This document shows, one piece after another, positions 48,683 to 59,638 of a stretch of DNA of 64,000 nt. The first letter of the stretch is position 1. Each line of letters opens with the position of its first letter. Origin of the DNA: Leptospiraceae bacterium (GTDB lineage: Bacteria; Spirochaetota; Leptospiria; Leptospirales; Leptospiraceae); NCBI GenBank assembly GCA_015075105.1, contig JABTUZ010000002.1, positions 530,001-594,000 of the forward strand. Reading direction: 5' to 3'. Below the pieces are notes generated by a model, which saw only the letters and a program-made list of their open reading frames with translations, was not told the origin of the DNA and did not search any database. A program made the position numbers and the translations under genes.

Positions 48683-49486
48683 CTAAGTAGATGAGTTTTT
48701 AAATAATTCATGTGTGTCGCCTAACGCACTATTTGTAAAGGTTACGTTGTAAGAATTGTCTGAATTATTTGTTTTAGTTTGGGGAGGGGAGCCTGCACAT
48801 TCAAACTGACTGTCATAATTTTCCTGATTTTTTGGTTTTAAGTAACTATCTACTCTGATTGGTTGAATTTTCAAATTTTGGATTTCCAATTCTAAAAATA
48901 ACTCTAAAATCATGGAAATATATCTATAAAATTCTATCTGAGATGTTTCTATTAATTTAAGAGAAAAAATAAATCCCCATCTACCAAGGTGGTCCTGCAA
49001 AAATTTTTTTTCTGAGTCTATTACGATTTCGAGATTATCATCATCGTGGGATTCTTTTGCGTATCCTTCCTTCAATGCAAGAAAGCTCATAAACATTAGC
49101 TCCATCTTCATTGAATCTGGAGTTCCTTGCTTAGAAGAGGGCTGTAATTTATACGCTTCGTAAAATGCGCTCACATCTCCAAGTATTGTTCCCCTATCTA
49201 CCGGATAGTAAGAGCCTTCACTCTCCGGGCAATTCATTCCTGATGAAAAAATTCGAAAATACTCTGATTCCAAACTTGGAATCATTTCTTCCGTATAAAA
49301 ATTTTTTACGTTTTCTAATAAGGGCTTTAGTCTTACATCTGTTAAATCAGATTCTAACAAAGCTTCTGAGATTTCTTGGATTATAGAAACATTTTCTAAA
49401 TTAGGAAAATCTAAGGAAATAGATAAGAGCCTGTAAAAATCCGATCTATACAGAGATTGGTGTACAGGTGATTCCATTACATTCAT
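48683..49486 (-). CDS. TorD/DmsD-family molybdoenzyme chaperone
   Basis: 267 residues, all-helical. PESEGSYYPVDRGTILGDVSAFYEAYKL matches the conserved centre of TorD-like chaperones, and DHLGRWGFIFSLKL matches the second motif. Such proteins bind the apo-catalytic subunit and its Tat signal until molybdopterin has been inserted. The C-terminal 60 residues are polar, with poor similarity. It overlaps the gamma-subunit gene by 4 nt, which fits its assignment to the alpha subunit encoded two genes upstream. Confidence 0.82.
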   Translation of the reverse strand: MNVMESPVHQSLYRSDFYRLLSISLDFPNLENVSIIQEISEALLESDLTDVRLKPLLENVKNFYTEEMIPSLESEYFRIFSSGMNCPESEGSYYPVDRGTILGDVSAFYEAYKLQPSSKQGTPDSMKMELMFMSFLALKEGYAKESHDDDNLEIVIDSEKKFLQDHLGRWGFIFSLKLIETSQIEFYRYISMILELFLELEIQNLKIQPIRVDSYLKPKNQENYDSQFECAGSPPQTKTNNSDNSYNVTFTNSALGDTHELFKNSST

Positions 49487-50298
49487 TTTCCAGCCTCAAT
49501 CAAGATTGGTTGCCAGCTCATTAGTATATTTTTTCTTGAGCCTACGTTTCCCTTTCCTCCCTCCCAAATTGCAAAACTAATTCCCGTAACTTTTCCTGAT
49601 TCTAATTTTAGCTTTTCACTTTTCATCTTCATGGCAAATCCTACTTTCCATGTATTTTTCTCCCAAACCCCCCAAGATTTTAGATCTGTAGTAGGTTGTA
49701 ATGCAAGAGAGCCAAATCCTTCTGCAATAGCGAGCTGGGAAGGAGTAGTTCTATCGTCGCGAGACGCTTGGTTCTTTGAAAGTAGAGCAGTATTTTGACC
49801 GAACTTATCGGTATTTTCTACCCAAGTATTCGGATAAATATCTTTAATTCTTTGAAATCCTTTTTCTACATCTGTTTGCCAAACTGCTTTCCATTGACCG
49901 ATTGCAACCGGTGAGTTCTTTGATCCCATGAACGGAGAAGTTTTAGTCATCTCTTTTATTGGAAATTGAATAGCACAAGCATCAGTCATTTTTTCTGTTT
50001 CAAGACTCGAATCTCTTGTGGAATCACCCCATTCCAACAAAACAAAAATCGTATCATTATTATGAACTGAACGAAATGTTAGGTTGGCAACGGTTGATTC
50101 TTTGAGTGTAGGCTGGGTCATCTGCTGTGCAGATAGATTGATTTTTATCGGAGTTACGTCTTTCCAAAAACCGGCAGAAGGTTCAGGCTTTTCAGAATAC
50201 TTCGTATCTACTTTTATAAATTTCACTGTATATTGTGCTTGCGCAAACAATGAAACTGAAATGAGATTGCATACTATCAGTAAAAATAATTTTTTCAT
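49483..50298 (-). CDS. haem-b gamma subunit of a type II DMSO-reductase-family enzyme
   Basis: 271 residues with a Sec signal peptide (cleavage near LFAQA). The mature part resembles the ethylbenzene-dehydrogenase gamma/ SerC/ ClrC family: a beta sandwich beginning with W-K-D-V and continuing TFRSVHNNDTIFVLLEWGDSTRD, DACAIQFPI and ending GISFAIWEGG. The family binds one haem b through Met and Lys and passes electrons between the beta subunit and periplasmic cytochrome c. The ligand residues cannot be fixed without an alignment. It starts 12 bp after beta. Confidence 0.82.
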   Translation of the reverse strand: MKKLFLLIVCNLISVSLFAQAQYTVKFIKVDTKYSEKPEPSAGFWKDVTPIKINLSAQQMTQPTLKESTVANLTFRSVHNNDTIFVLLEWGDSTRDSSLETEKMTDACAIQFPIKEMTKTSPFMGSKNSPVAIGQWKAVWQTDVEKGFQRIKDIYPNTWVENTDKFGQNTALLSKNQASRDDRTTPSQLAIAEGFGSLALQPTTDLKSWGVWEKNTWKVGFAMKMKSEKLKLESGKVTGISFAIWEGGKGNVGSRKNILMSWQPILIEAGK

Positions 50299-50310
50299 CG
50301 AATTCTCCTT

Positions 50311-51438
50311 TTATAGTACATTATGCCTATATACATTTTCTTTTTTATCAAAATACGGGCGCTCAAAGAATGGCTCTGTAAACGGAACTCTAACTACCTC
50401 TTTTCCACTTTCGTTATAGCCAATTGCTTCCTCATTTTCGACTTTATACTTAGTGATTATGTACGGGGTATTTCCAAAAAGTAAAAATGCACCGAGTAAC
50501 TTTGGATCGGATTTTATGTTTCTGTAAATCTCAACTGCCTTATCACAATTTGGACCAAACATTTGTTTTAAAAAATCTTTTGGAACATGGACAGGTGGAA
50601 TATAATATACGTTAGGCTCTGTCCCATACTGTGGGTAGAGTGGGAGTGCAGCTTTTTTAATATGTACAATGTAATCAAGGGGGTTATCTTCTTTTGCTTC
50701 TTCTGGTTTAGATAACCAACCTTGCATACGAATTTTACCTATACAAGTTTGAACACACCTTGGCTGCTCTCCCCTTTCTAAAAGAGGAAAACAAGCGATA
50801 CATTTTTCTGAAGTACGAGTAATCATATTATAAAAAGTTTTTTTATAAGGACAGGCCTTTACGCACTCTCTGTAACCGTTACACCTGCTTTGATCGACTA
50901 ATACTACACCGTCTTCGTCCCTTTTATAAATTGCTTTTCTTGGGCAAGCCGCAAGACACGCAGGGTATGTACAATGATTACAAATTCTTGCAAGATAAAA
51001 CATCCAGGTTTTATGAATTCCTTGGAAAAAAGCACCTTTTTCTATGCTTTGAGTTATTTCGTCTTCTCCGATATTTGGATGGGCATAATCTTTTTGCTCT
51101 GGTAAATAACCTTGTACTCTTTCGCCTTGAGGAGCATTTTCAAAAATTGTTTTTCCTGAGTACTCTTCTCCCTTCCAAGTCTGCTCGCCGAGATTTTTTA
51201 ACCCATTCACATCCCAAGCAATCGGATAAAATCCGTAAGGCTTAGTCTCTACGTTATTCCAAAACATATTTTCTTGTCCTTGCCCAGAAGTCCAAGTAGT
51301 CTTACAAGCAATAGAGCAAGTCTGACATTCAATACATTTGTTTGTATCAAAAATATACGCTACTTGTTTTTTAGGTCTTTTCCCTTCGTAAGGGTATTCC
51401 ATTTCTCTGGATATTTGCCAATTTTTTACTTTTCCCAT
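50311..51438 (-). CDS. iron-sulfur beta subunit (NarH/EbdB-like)
   Basis: 375 residues with four cysteine groups, as in the beta subunits of NarGH, SerAB, ClrAB and EbdAB. Sites are CIECQTCSIAC near residue 36, CNHCTYPACLAACPRKA near 150, CNGYRECVKACPYKK near 185 and CIACFPLL ... CVQTCIGKIR near 215-240. The replacement of a cysteine by Tyr/Arg in CNGYREC is the feature that gives a 3Fe-4S cluster in NarH. It has no signal peptide and would be exported with alpha. Confidence 0.92.
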   Translation of the reverse strand: MGKVKNWQISREMEYPYEGKRPKKQVAYIFDTNKCIECQTCSIACKTTWTSGQGQENMFWNNVETKPYGFYPIAWDVNGLKNLGEQTWKGEEYSGKTIFENAPQGERVQGYLPEQKDYAHPNIGEDEITQSIEKGAFFQGIHKTWMFYLARICNHCTYPACLAACPRKAIYKRDEDGVVLVDQSRCNGYRECVKACPYKKTFYNMITRTSEKCIACFPLLERGEQPRCVQTCIGKIRMQGWLSKPEEAKEDNPLDYIVHIKKAALPLYPQYGTEPNVYYIPPVHVPKDFLKQMFGPNCDKAVEIYRNIKSDPKLLGAFLLFGNTPYIITKYKVENEEAIGYNESGKEVVRVPFTEPFFERPYFDKKENVYRHNVL

Positions 51439-51465
51439 TGTATATTCTCCTTCATCCTGTTTCGC

Positions 51466-54400
51466 CTAACGGATGTATCCACCTTTGATATATTTTAACA
51501 ATTCAGCACTTTCATAGCTTGGTCTTAGTTTTTGTGCTGCAAGTCTCCATAATCCTTTTCCATCCATGCCTCCATTTTCTGCTTTGGTAATTTTGACAAA
51601 AGACTCCCTTGGTGCGCCGGTAGGACAATGAACATCAGGCTCGAAACCTTTTCCGATTTTTTGACCTGCAATATCTTTTCTAACAAGACTGTCTGTCATC
51701 CAAGTAGGTTTTAGCCAACCTCTTGTAGCACTCTGGTGAGAACCGCCACGGAACATGGACTGGTAACCCGTGTCTGGACTTTTTGCAAGACCATCTGCCC
51801 TTGTTTTTGCACCTTTTATACTACCAAAAGTAGAGCCATACATATTGTGCCACATACGGGTAACTCCTTTAGGAGTTCCGTTGTAGTACCTTGCTCTACA
51901 CAATAGCCTTGCAACCTCGTACTCTTCTTTTCTGTTTTGCCAACCCATAAACGGCCTGTCGTGTGGGTCTGCATCTATATATATGTAGTCTCCATCTTCA
52001 ATTCCAAGTGACTTGGCATCTGATGGATTTATATCCATATACGCTTCAGTAACAAAAGGCATTCTTTTGTCTCTTCTGTGCATATCTCCAAAAGGCCCAA
52101 ACCATACTGCAATTATATCTGTGTCAATTGGAGTAGTGTGGGCTCCGTGTCTGTATTTTGGTGTATGGAATATAAACTTAAAGCCCTGGCTTGTAAGAGG
52201 GTGTCTCGTGCCTTCTACACTTCCCCAAGGTTTAACTACGTGGCGAGCTTGTCTGGAATCTGCATCTAACTTACTTGAGCTAACCCCATAGCTTTCGGGA
52301 GTTCTGGGTCTGATTGCAGGATTAGGCTTAGATACAATCACATTCGGCTCATAAAAAGTAGAGTCAATTGGTTCTCTGTAAACTGGGATATTTTCCCCAC
52401 TATCTATAAATTCCTTCTCTCCTCTATAAAATTCCAGCCTACCTGTTTTAGTATAAAAAGGTTTGTTTTCTTTCATCTGCTCATAAGAGCTGAATTTAGG
52501 ATAAGTTCTAGACATTAAAAGTGCAGGAATTCCTTTTTTAGCCTTAGCTTCTAAATCGTCAAAGTTGTATCCTTTTGTAGCGTTACTTGTATCTAAAATT
52601 CTTTGTAAGTAAACTCCTACCTTATTTTTATGTACATACTTCCAATAATCCTCAAACCTATCGTCATTAGTCATTTTTGCAAAAGCTTTTCCAAGACCTG
52701 CCGCAACCTCTATGTCCGACCTAGTGTTGTAAATTCTTTCCATTGGAGTTCTAGGGAACACATACAAAAATGGATTCGTTACAGATATTGTCATGTCTGG
52801 GTGCTTAAATTCTGCCCAGCTATCAACAGGAAAAACAATATCTGCATATTCACAAGATGCAGTCCACCACCATTCGTTTACCGCTAAAAATTCGGTCTTA
52901 GGAAGGGTATTCATCACAACATCGTAGTGTCCTTTTACGTTTCCAATTAAAGAGTTACTGTTCGCTACGTGGATCGCTTTTGTAGGCACAGGAATATGAG
53001 TTTTTCCGGTAAGAATTTCATTTCCCATTCTAAGAATTTTATCGCCGTGATTCCAATAGTGAACTGATTCTGCCTTCCAATAACGCTTGATCTTAGATGG
53101 TGCTGCTCCGTTGAAATTAATATTGAATGGGTCTTCCATAGTATAATTTCCAAGACCACTCATAAACCCCCATCTATAGTTTCCAGCATAGCTGCCTACG
53201 TTACCCCCCATCTGCCCTACGTTTTCAGTCAAGGCAGCTAAAAGAAAAACTGCCCTGTCTTTTAAATCGCTATTAAAAAATTGGTTTGGACCCATACCCA
53301 TTGCAAATAAAGTTTTGCCTTTGTTGTTTATAATTTCATTTGCAATTGCTTTAATTCCTTCAACAGGAGCCCAAGTGATTTTAGATGTACTTTCCGGGTC
53401 GCAATTATCTAAAATATAGTTTTTTAACAATTCAAACACAGGCTTTACTTCGATTTCTTTTCCATCTGCAAGTTTTACCTTGAAACTTCCGTCCAAAGCT
53501 GCATCTACTCCAAGTTTTTCAAATTCTTTTCCGTAGTTGTCTCTGGTAGCAACTACTGCTTTTTTGGTTTTTGTATCCCATACTAAAAAGTCTCCCCATT
53601 CTTCTCGTAATTCTTCAGATACAATAGGGGATTTTTGCTTTATGGGTGGAGGAAGAGTCTCGTCTTTTTTCAATACTTGTATATAGTTTTGAATAGAAGC
53701 ATTTTTGTGATTTTTATCTAAATCACTTGCTTTCAACATTTCTAGATTATCCATTCTTACTAAAAACGGAAAGTCCGTATATTTTTTAACATATTCAGGG
53801 TTGAATTTTTTTTCTTTAATTATATGGTAGCAAAATCCAAGCGCAAGTGCAGGAGTTGTTCCAGGTCTTACAACTAACGCATAGTCTGCTTTTGAGCATG
53901 TTGCGCTATATTCAGCAGCAATCACAGCAACTTTTGCTCCCTTCATCCTTGCTTCTGTAAGCCAATGAGAGTCAGGCATCTTAGTGGTAATCCAGTTCAT
54001 ACCCCAACTGATTATAAAGTTAGAATATTCAGTGTTTACTAAATCGAAGTCATTTGTTTGATGCCCTGTTACCATAGGATGCCCTGGTGGTAAATCTGTG
54101 TGCCATGTATAATTATCCCAGCCTGTTGCACCTACTGCTTTATCAGGACCTACATTTCTAATTTTAGAGTCGAGTAATGCAAACATATTTGCAAGTCTGT
54201 ACTGTGCATGGATTCGAGTGATACCGAGCGCAGGCATACCACCTCTTAGCTTAATTGTTCTAATTCCTGCACCTTTCATTTCTTCTACCATAGCAGGATC
54301 ATAACCTTGCGAAAGTAGTGCTTTTTTGCCTTCCTCACCCGTGTAAGTCTTTGCGATATTTTCAAGAGCTTTTGCTTCTAAGTCCAAAGCCTCTTCCCAA

Positions 54401-54957
54401 CTTACTTTGACCCAAGAGTCTCTTCCTCTATTTAGGTACTTTGCGGGAACTGCCTTAGTATTCAGATCTCTTTCAAAGTTTGATTTGACCCAGTCCATAA
54501 AACCTTTTCTGACCATTGGCTCCTTGCATCTTCTATCTCCATAAACCCTTCGAGCAAGTGCTAATCCCTTTTGACAACACCTTGGATCCCATCTATGAGA
54601 GGCCTTATTTCCATAAATGTCAGTTGCCTTTCCAAAACCAAAACTTGGACCTATCCTTACTGTTACTCCATTTTTTACATAAGCGGTCAAAAGACAATTG
54701 TGTGTATCGTTTGGGGCGCAAAGGAAATGAAACGTAGAATCATAATCAAATAAATTTCTGTAGTGTTTTTCCCAACCTCTATTCGGGTAGCCTGTCAATG
54801 GATTGGCATGGTCTAATGGTTTTAGATAATCGAACATATCTCCCTTATCTTTACACTTTGAAAGGAAAGCAGATGCTCCAAGTAGTGCAGCTCCTTTCAA
54901 AAAGCTTGTTCTGGGTAGTTTTGTTTCTTTATTTTTTGATTTAGATTTTGTATTCAT
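51466..54957 (-). CDS. molybdopterin catalytic alpha subunit, type II DMSO-reductase family
   Basis: 1163 residues, long as for NarG/EbdA. The N-terminus [14 protein letters not shown] resembles a Tat signal, but only one arginine is present (R16-T17). Next comes the FS0 cluster, spaced differently from NarG: His77, Cys80, Cys88 and Cys127 or Cys128 (H-x2-C-x7-C). The probable Mo ligand is the Asp in QTNDFDL (residue 303). The WG-x(3)[13 protein letters not shown] block and the C-terminal dinucleotide-binding domain are intact. It is a respiratory oxidoreductase of unknown substrate: nitrate, chlorate, selenate, or hydroxylation of a hydrocarbon are all possible. GGGGA lies just before the start at 54957; a start at 54969 is the alternative. 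Confidence 0.88.
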   Translation of the reverse strand: MNTKSKSKNKETKLPRTSFLKGAALLGASAFLSKCKDKGDMFDYLKPLDHANPLTGYPNRGWEKHYRNLFDYDSTFHFLCAPNDTHNCLLTAYVKNGVTVRIGPSFGFGKATDIYGNKASHRWDPRCCQKGLALARRVYGDRRCKEPMVRKGFMDWVKSNFERDLNTKAVPAKYLNRGRDSWVKVSWEEALDLEAKALENIAKTYTGEEGKKALLSQGYDPAMVEEMKGAGIRTIKLRGGMPALGITRIHAQYRLANMFALLDSKIRNVGPDKAVGATGWDNYTWHTDLPPGHPMVTGHQTNDFDLVNTEYSNFIISWGMNWITTKMPDSHWLTEARMKGAKVAVIAAEYSATCSKADYALVVRPGTTPALALGFCYHIIKEKKFNPEYVKKYTDFPFLVRMDNLEMLKASDLDKNHKNASIQNYIQVLKKDETLPPPIKQKSPIVSEELREEWGDFLVWDTKTKKAVVATRDNYGKEFEKLGVDAALDGSFKVKLADGKEIEVKPVFELLKNYILDNCDPESTSKITWAPVEGIKAIANEIINNKGKTLFAMGMGPNQFFNSDLKDRAVFLLAALTENVGQMGGNVGSYAGNYRWGFMSGLGNYTMEDPFNINFNGAAPSKIKRYWKAESVHYWNHGDKILRMGNEILTGKTHIPVPTKAIHVANSNSLIGNVKGHYDVVMNTLPKTEFLAVNEWWWTASCEYADIVFPVDSWAEFKHPDMTISVTNPFLYVFPRTPMERIYNTRSDIEVAAGLGKAFAKMTNDDRFEDYWKYVHKNKVGVYLQRILDTSNATKGYNFDDLEAKAKKGIPALLMSRTYPKFSSYEQMKENKPFYTKTGRLEFYRGEKEFIDSGENIPVYREPIDSTFYEPNVIVSKPNPAIRPRTPESYGVSSSKLDADSRQARHVVKPWGSVEGTRHPLTSQGFKFIFHTPKYRHGAHTTPIDTDIIAVWFGPFGDMHRRDKRMPFVTEAYMDINPSDAKSLGIEDGDYIYIDADPHDRPFMGWQNRKEEYEVARLLCRARYYNGTPKGVTRMWHNMYGSTFGSIKGAKTRADGLAKSPDTGYQSMFRGGSHQSATRGWLKPTWMTDSLVRKDIAGQKIGKGFEPDVHCPTGAPRESFVKITKAENGGMDGKGLWRLAAQKLRPSYESAELLKYIKGGYIR

Positions 54958-55440
54958 CGTGTTCCCCATAATTTATTTTAATATAGTATTATTACTAAAT
55001 TTTAGTTAAATTTATTTTGAAATTTATTTGCAACGATATTTAGGCAAATTGACCCCTTAGATGAGTATGATAAAAATCACATTTATAATTTGATTGGGCT
55101 ATAAAGTTGGATCTCCAATTCGGAGGGCTATGATTGAAATAGAGAAGTTGGAAATCTTTTTTTAATTGATTCCCCTTTTTCGGATGAGTTTTTAATATTA
55201 CACTTTTAGTGTAAATTTGCACTTTTCATGCAAAAATGTGGGAACTCCACCTTTTTTGGGGAATTTCAAGAGATTACGTATTTAATACAGATTAGGGACT
55301 TTTTCTGTAAAAACCTAGAAAAATCTTCAGAAAACATAAAAAAACGCAAAAAATTTATTTCTATCACGATATTATTTTACCTTATATCAAAAGGCAGGGT
55401 CAGGATAGAGAAAAGAAAACTTTTATATTAGGAGAAAAAA
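54958..55440. other. gene-free stretch between the molybdoenzyme cluster and DUF1564 copy B
   Basis: About 480 bp holding divergent promoter regions. A 67-codon frame (55228-55431) is open but low in complexity, and lacks an RBS. The segment near 55200-55255 (TTTGCAC...TGCAAAAATGTG, then GTGGGAACTCCAC) resembles a short leptospiral repeat and is related to the palindrome at 3671. I found no clear FNR-type box. Confidence 0.5.
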
Positions 55441-55917
55441 ATGAATCCGGAAAAATTTGAGCGAACTCAATCAAGTTTACTCATTCCAGAAAAATATATG
55501 GATGAGTTTAATTCGAGGACTGAAACTATTTCGAGAGAGGATTACTTGCATGAGTTATTGGAGAGATACAGGAATGTGTTACTTTGGCGGACTTTTGAAA
55601 AGTTAGATTGTGTGAAGACGGTGTATCAGGAAGAAGGGCAAAATCTTCAGAAGAAGAACTTTCGTCCTGAGAATGCAGATTGGATTGAATTGGGAGAATT
55701 TGCTCAATGGCTCGGTATTTCCAGAACGGCTCTTTTTACTCTTCTTTTGTTGCTTGACATTGCCGGATGGGACATAATCATCCCTACCAAGTTCTATGAC
55801 TTTGGAGTTCCACCCAAGGTCAGTTCGATTGCGGTAGGAGTTTACCTCTCCAAGAGAAAAACCATACGATACAATAGGTTGATACGACATAAGGAGGGTG
55901 TAGGAAATTTTGTGTAA
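55441..55917 (+). CDS. DUF1564 protein, copy B, with IS-derived C-terminus
   Basis: 158 residues, nearly identical to copy A (20254-20718) until RHK at position 152, where the two diverge completely. The last codons (EGVGNFV and TAA) lie inside the left inverted repeat of the adjacent IS256-family element. On the far side of the element, after the repeated CGACATAAG, the sequence continues AAGAGAGAAAATTAG, which would have given a natural ending RHKKREN. The insertion thus replaced four codons and a stop with eight others; the bulk of the protein should be unaffected. AGGAGA precedes the ATG. Confidence 0.88.
   Translation: MNPEKFERTQSSLLIPEKYMDEFNSRTETISREDYLHELLERYRNVLLWRTFEKLDCVKTVYQEEGQNLQKKNFRPENADWIELGEFAQWLGISRTALFTLLLLLDIAGWDIIIPTKFYDFGVPPKVSSIAVGVYLSKRKTIRYNRLIRHKEGVGNFV
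55885..55893. repeat. left 9-bp target-site duplication
   Basis: CGACATAAG, identical to 57204-57212. Nine bases fits the 8-9 bp duplication made by IS256-family elements. Confidence 0.85.
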
Positions 55918-57203
55918 AATCCTTTTCCGTTTAAATTTCCATTCTCCCTTCAAAATTTATTGCAAACTGATTAATCGCAACATCCAATTGTAATAATAGG
56001 CATGGTCCATTTTTTTGATGCATTCTGCGGAGCCAGATACAACAGTTTTTGCCGCATCATCATTGGGAAATGAAGCCAGTTTTGATCACTTTCAAGCATC
56101 ATATTCAAAGACTCGATTGCATGGTTGTGTAAATTACTTTCTGATTTCTGCCGGATTTGCAAGAAAAGGTTATCTCATTCCATCTGTTTTCCAGGATTTT
56201 GAAATCATCAGGATATTTTGAATCCATTTTTTAGAAAATTCCTGAAGTTTTAATTTTGCTTCCTCAACGTTCACTGCACGATAGATTTTTTCGAAGTCGG
56301 ATGAAAGCTCTTTTCGATTTTTAAAGGAAACATACTTCAGAATTTTCTGACCATATGAACGATACAAAGCTGAGACTGGCATTTGGATAAATAGTTTTAA
56401 TCGCTTCCGGAAAACCGGTAAGTCCATCAACACAGGCAATCAATATATCCTGCAACCCACGGTTTTTTTGGTTTAGTCAGGATTGGGCCAGAACTTGGAT
56501 CCTTCATTTTCTTCAATCCAGAACCAAAACCTCTTTTAAAATCGTTCATATTGACGCCGATATGAGCCATATGAACAGCCTTGTTTTTGACCTGACCATA
56601 GTCTCTGCAATTTTGACCTCAATGTGCATCAAGATAAATAATCGGATAGATTGAATCAATAGGTCTGGTCTGCCGTTTTTTTACTTCTTGATTACACATA
56701 TCTGTTATCAGGGAGATCAGATCAGGAGAAACTTCAACCTGATAGATTTCCTGAAGATGAGCCTGGATAATGCGTGTCGTCATTCCTCGCGCATACATAG
56801 AAATATTTTATCATCAAATCCATTCCAATGGGTCTGGTTTTCTTGATTATCTTCATTCAAATTGGAATTCCGGTCTCTGGGAACGTCGATTTCCAGGTTT
56901 CCAAAATCGCCTTTGATAGTCTTTTTCGAAAAAACCATTTGGGAATTGCCGGCACCATTTTTGCAATGAGAATGTTTTTCATAACCCAATTCAGGGTCAG
57001 TTCCTGCTGTATAGCAAATGGACTATAGCTTTGATTAATTGCTTTTCAGAAGACCATTTTCACCGATCAATTCTTCAGGATTTTTGTATTCCTTGATCAA
57101 CTCTTCAAGGAGCTCGTCTTTTTCTGGATTTTGTTTTTGCCATATTCTTTACCCTCTTTTATTTTCGGAGTAAAAGATATTTACACAAAATTAATTACAC
57201 CTT
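55894..57203 (-). mobile_element. decayed IS256-family insertion sequence
   Basis: 1310 bp bounded by imperfect inverted repeats and by a 9-bp direct repeat. Left end: GAGGGTGTAGGAAATTTTGT and onward; right end on the other strand: AAGGTGTAATTAATTTTGTG and onward. The best 13-bp core AATTTTGTGTAAA is at 55906-55918 and, inverted, at 57180-57192. Size, ends and the interior transposase fragments all match IS256 (Mutator-type). Because the transposase is frameshifted, the element cannot move unaided. It inserted into the end of DUF1564 copy B. Confidence 0.88.
55931..57143 (-). pseudogene. IS256-family (Mutator) transposase remnant
   Basis: The remnant runs from ATG at 57143 to TAA at 55931, about 404 codons, as in intact IS256 transposases. 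Fragments in different frames read, in order: [65 protein letters not shown], the DDE region around YLDAH and [40 protein letters not shown] and finally AINQFAINFEGRM. At least five frameshifts and stops separate them. It is non-functional. Confidence 0.9.
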
Positions 57204-57212
57204 CGACATAAG
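57204..57212. repeat. right 9-bp target-site duplication
   Basis: CGACATAAG again, followed by AAGAGAGAAAATTAG, the lost 3' end of DUF1564 copy B in its original frame. Confidence 0.85.
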
Positions 57213-57312
57213 AAGAGAGAAAATTAGAAAAACTAACCAAACACTAAACTAAAACAACGAAGAAAAACCTTTCCTAAGAGAAAAGGCTGGATACCTATAT
57301 TCTAAATAAAAA

Positions 57313-57342
57313 AATAACCTCGCATTTTATTGCGAGGTTATT
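57313..57342 (-). terminator. groESL terminator
   Basis: A perfect 12-bp stem AATAACCTCGCA/TGCGAGGTTATT with loop TTTTAT. On the minus strand it is followed by TTTTATTTAGA. It stands 72 bp beyond the groEL stop. Confidence 0.92.
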
Positions 57343-57413
57343 ACTCAGAGTAGTTCCTAATTAGGTTTTATAAAAAACTTTTCTATAAGCCTAATAATTG
57401 TCAACTATCCTAA

Positions 57414-59072
<1,659 letters not shown>

Positions 59073-59357
59073 CTATTTGATGACTGCGAGAATGTCGCTT
59101 TCACGGATAATGAGATATTCTTTTCCGCTTTGTTTAACTTCTGTTCCGGAATATTTACCATAGAGAACTGTATCTCCAACTTTTACTTCAAGAGGTATTA
59201 GTTTTCCGTCCTCGTATTTTCCGCTTCCAATCTCTACAACTTTTCCTTCTTGAGGTTTTTCTTTTGCAGTGTCGGGAACGAAAATACTTCCGATTTTTTC
59301 TTCAGATTCAGACTTAGGCTCTACTAATACTCTATCACCTAATGGTTTAATCGCCAT
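59073..59357 (-). CDS. groES: co-chaperonin GroES
   Basis: 94 residues, the lid of the GroEL chamber. [17 protein letters not shown], the mobile loop [18 protein letters not shown], and the C-terminal [14 protein letters not shown] are standard. AAGGAG lies just before the ATG. It is the first gene of the heat-shock operon. Confidence 0.98.
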   Translation of the reverse strand: MAIKPLGDRVLVEPKSESEEKIGSIFVPDTAKEKPQEGKVVEIGSGKYEDGKLIPLEVKVGDTVLYGKYSGTEVKQSGKEYLIIRESDILAVIK

Positions 59358-59381
59358 AATGAACTCCTTATATTCAATAAT

Positions 59382-59408
59382 TTAGCACTTAAATAAACAG
59401 AGTGCTAA
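59382..59408 (-). promoter_or_regulatory. CIRCE element 1 (HrcA operator)
   Basis: TTAGCACTT, nine bases, GAGTGCTAA: one mismatch from the consensus TTAGCACTC-N9-GAGTGCTAA. It lies 25 bp upstream of the groES start codon, where it would overlap the transcription start or the early mRNA. HrcA binding here represses groESL until heat shock. Confidence 0.95.
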
Positions 59409-59445
59409 TCCATAGACACCATTTTTTTTTGAATGGTTCACAAGT

Positions 59446-59472
59446 CAAGCACTAAAATTATTGGAGTGCTAA
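59446..59472 (-). promoter_or_regulatory. CIRCE element 2 (imperfect left arm)
   Basis: CAAGCACTA, nine bases, GAGTGCTAA. The right arm is perfect; the left arm keeps AGCACT in register. It is 64 bp from the first element. A TTGACT sequence on the minus strand overlaps its left arm and may be a -35 box. Confidence 0.8.
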
Positions 59473-59638
59473 TTTGATTGTATCAGTTTTAGGGGTATTT
59501 CTGCGAAAAAACTCCATTTTTATGTATATTTTTTAGATTTTTTTTTATTCTTCTTAGTTTTAAAATAATGACAAACAGTAAATGGATTATTTTTTCTCTT
59601 TATTGACTACAGGAAGGATAAAATTAAAATCAAATAGT

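Noticed and set aside
55228-55431. 67-codon frame upstream of DUF1564 copy B
   Set aside because: No RBS, biased composition, and it begins in what looks like a short repeat (GTGGGAACTCCAC).
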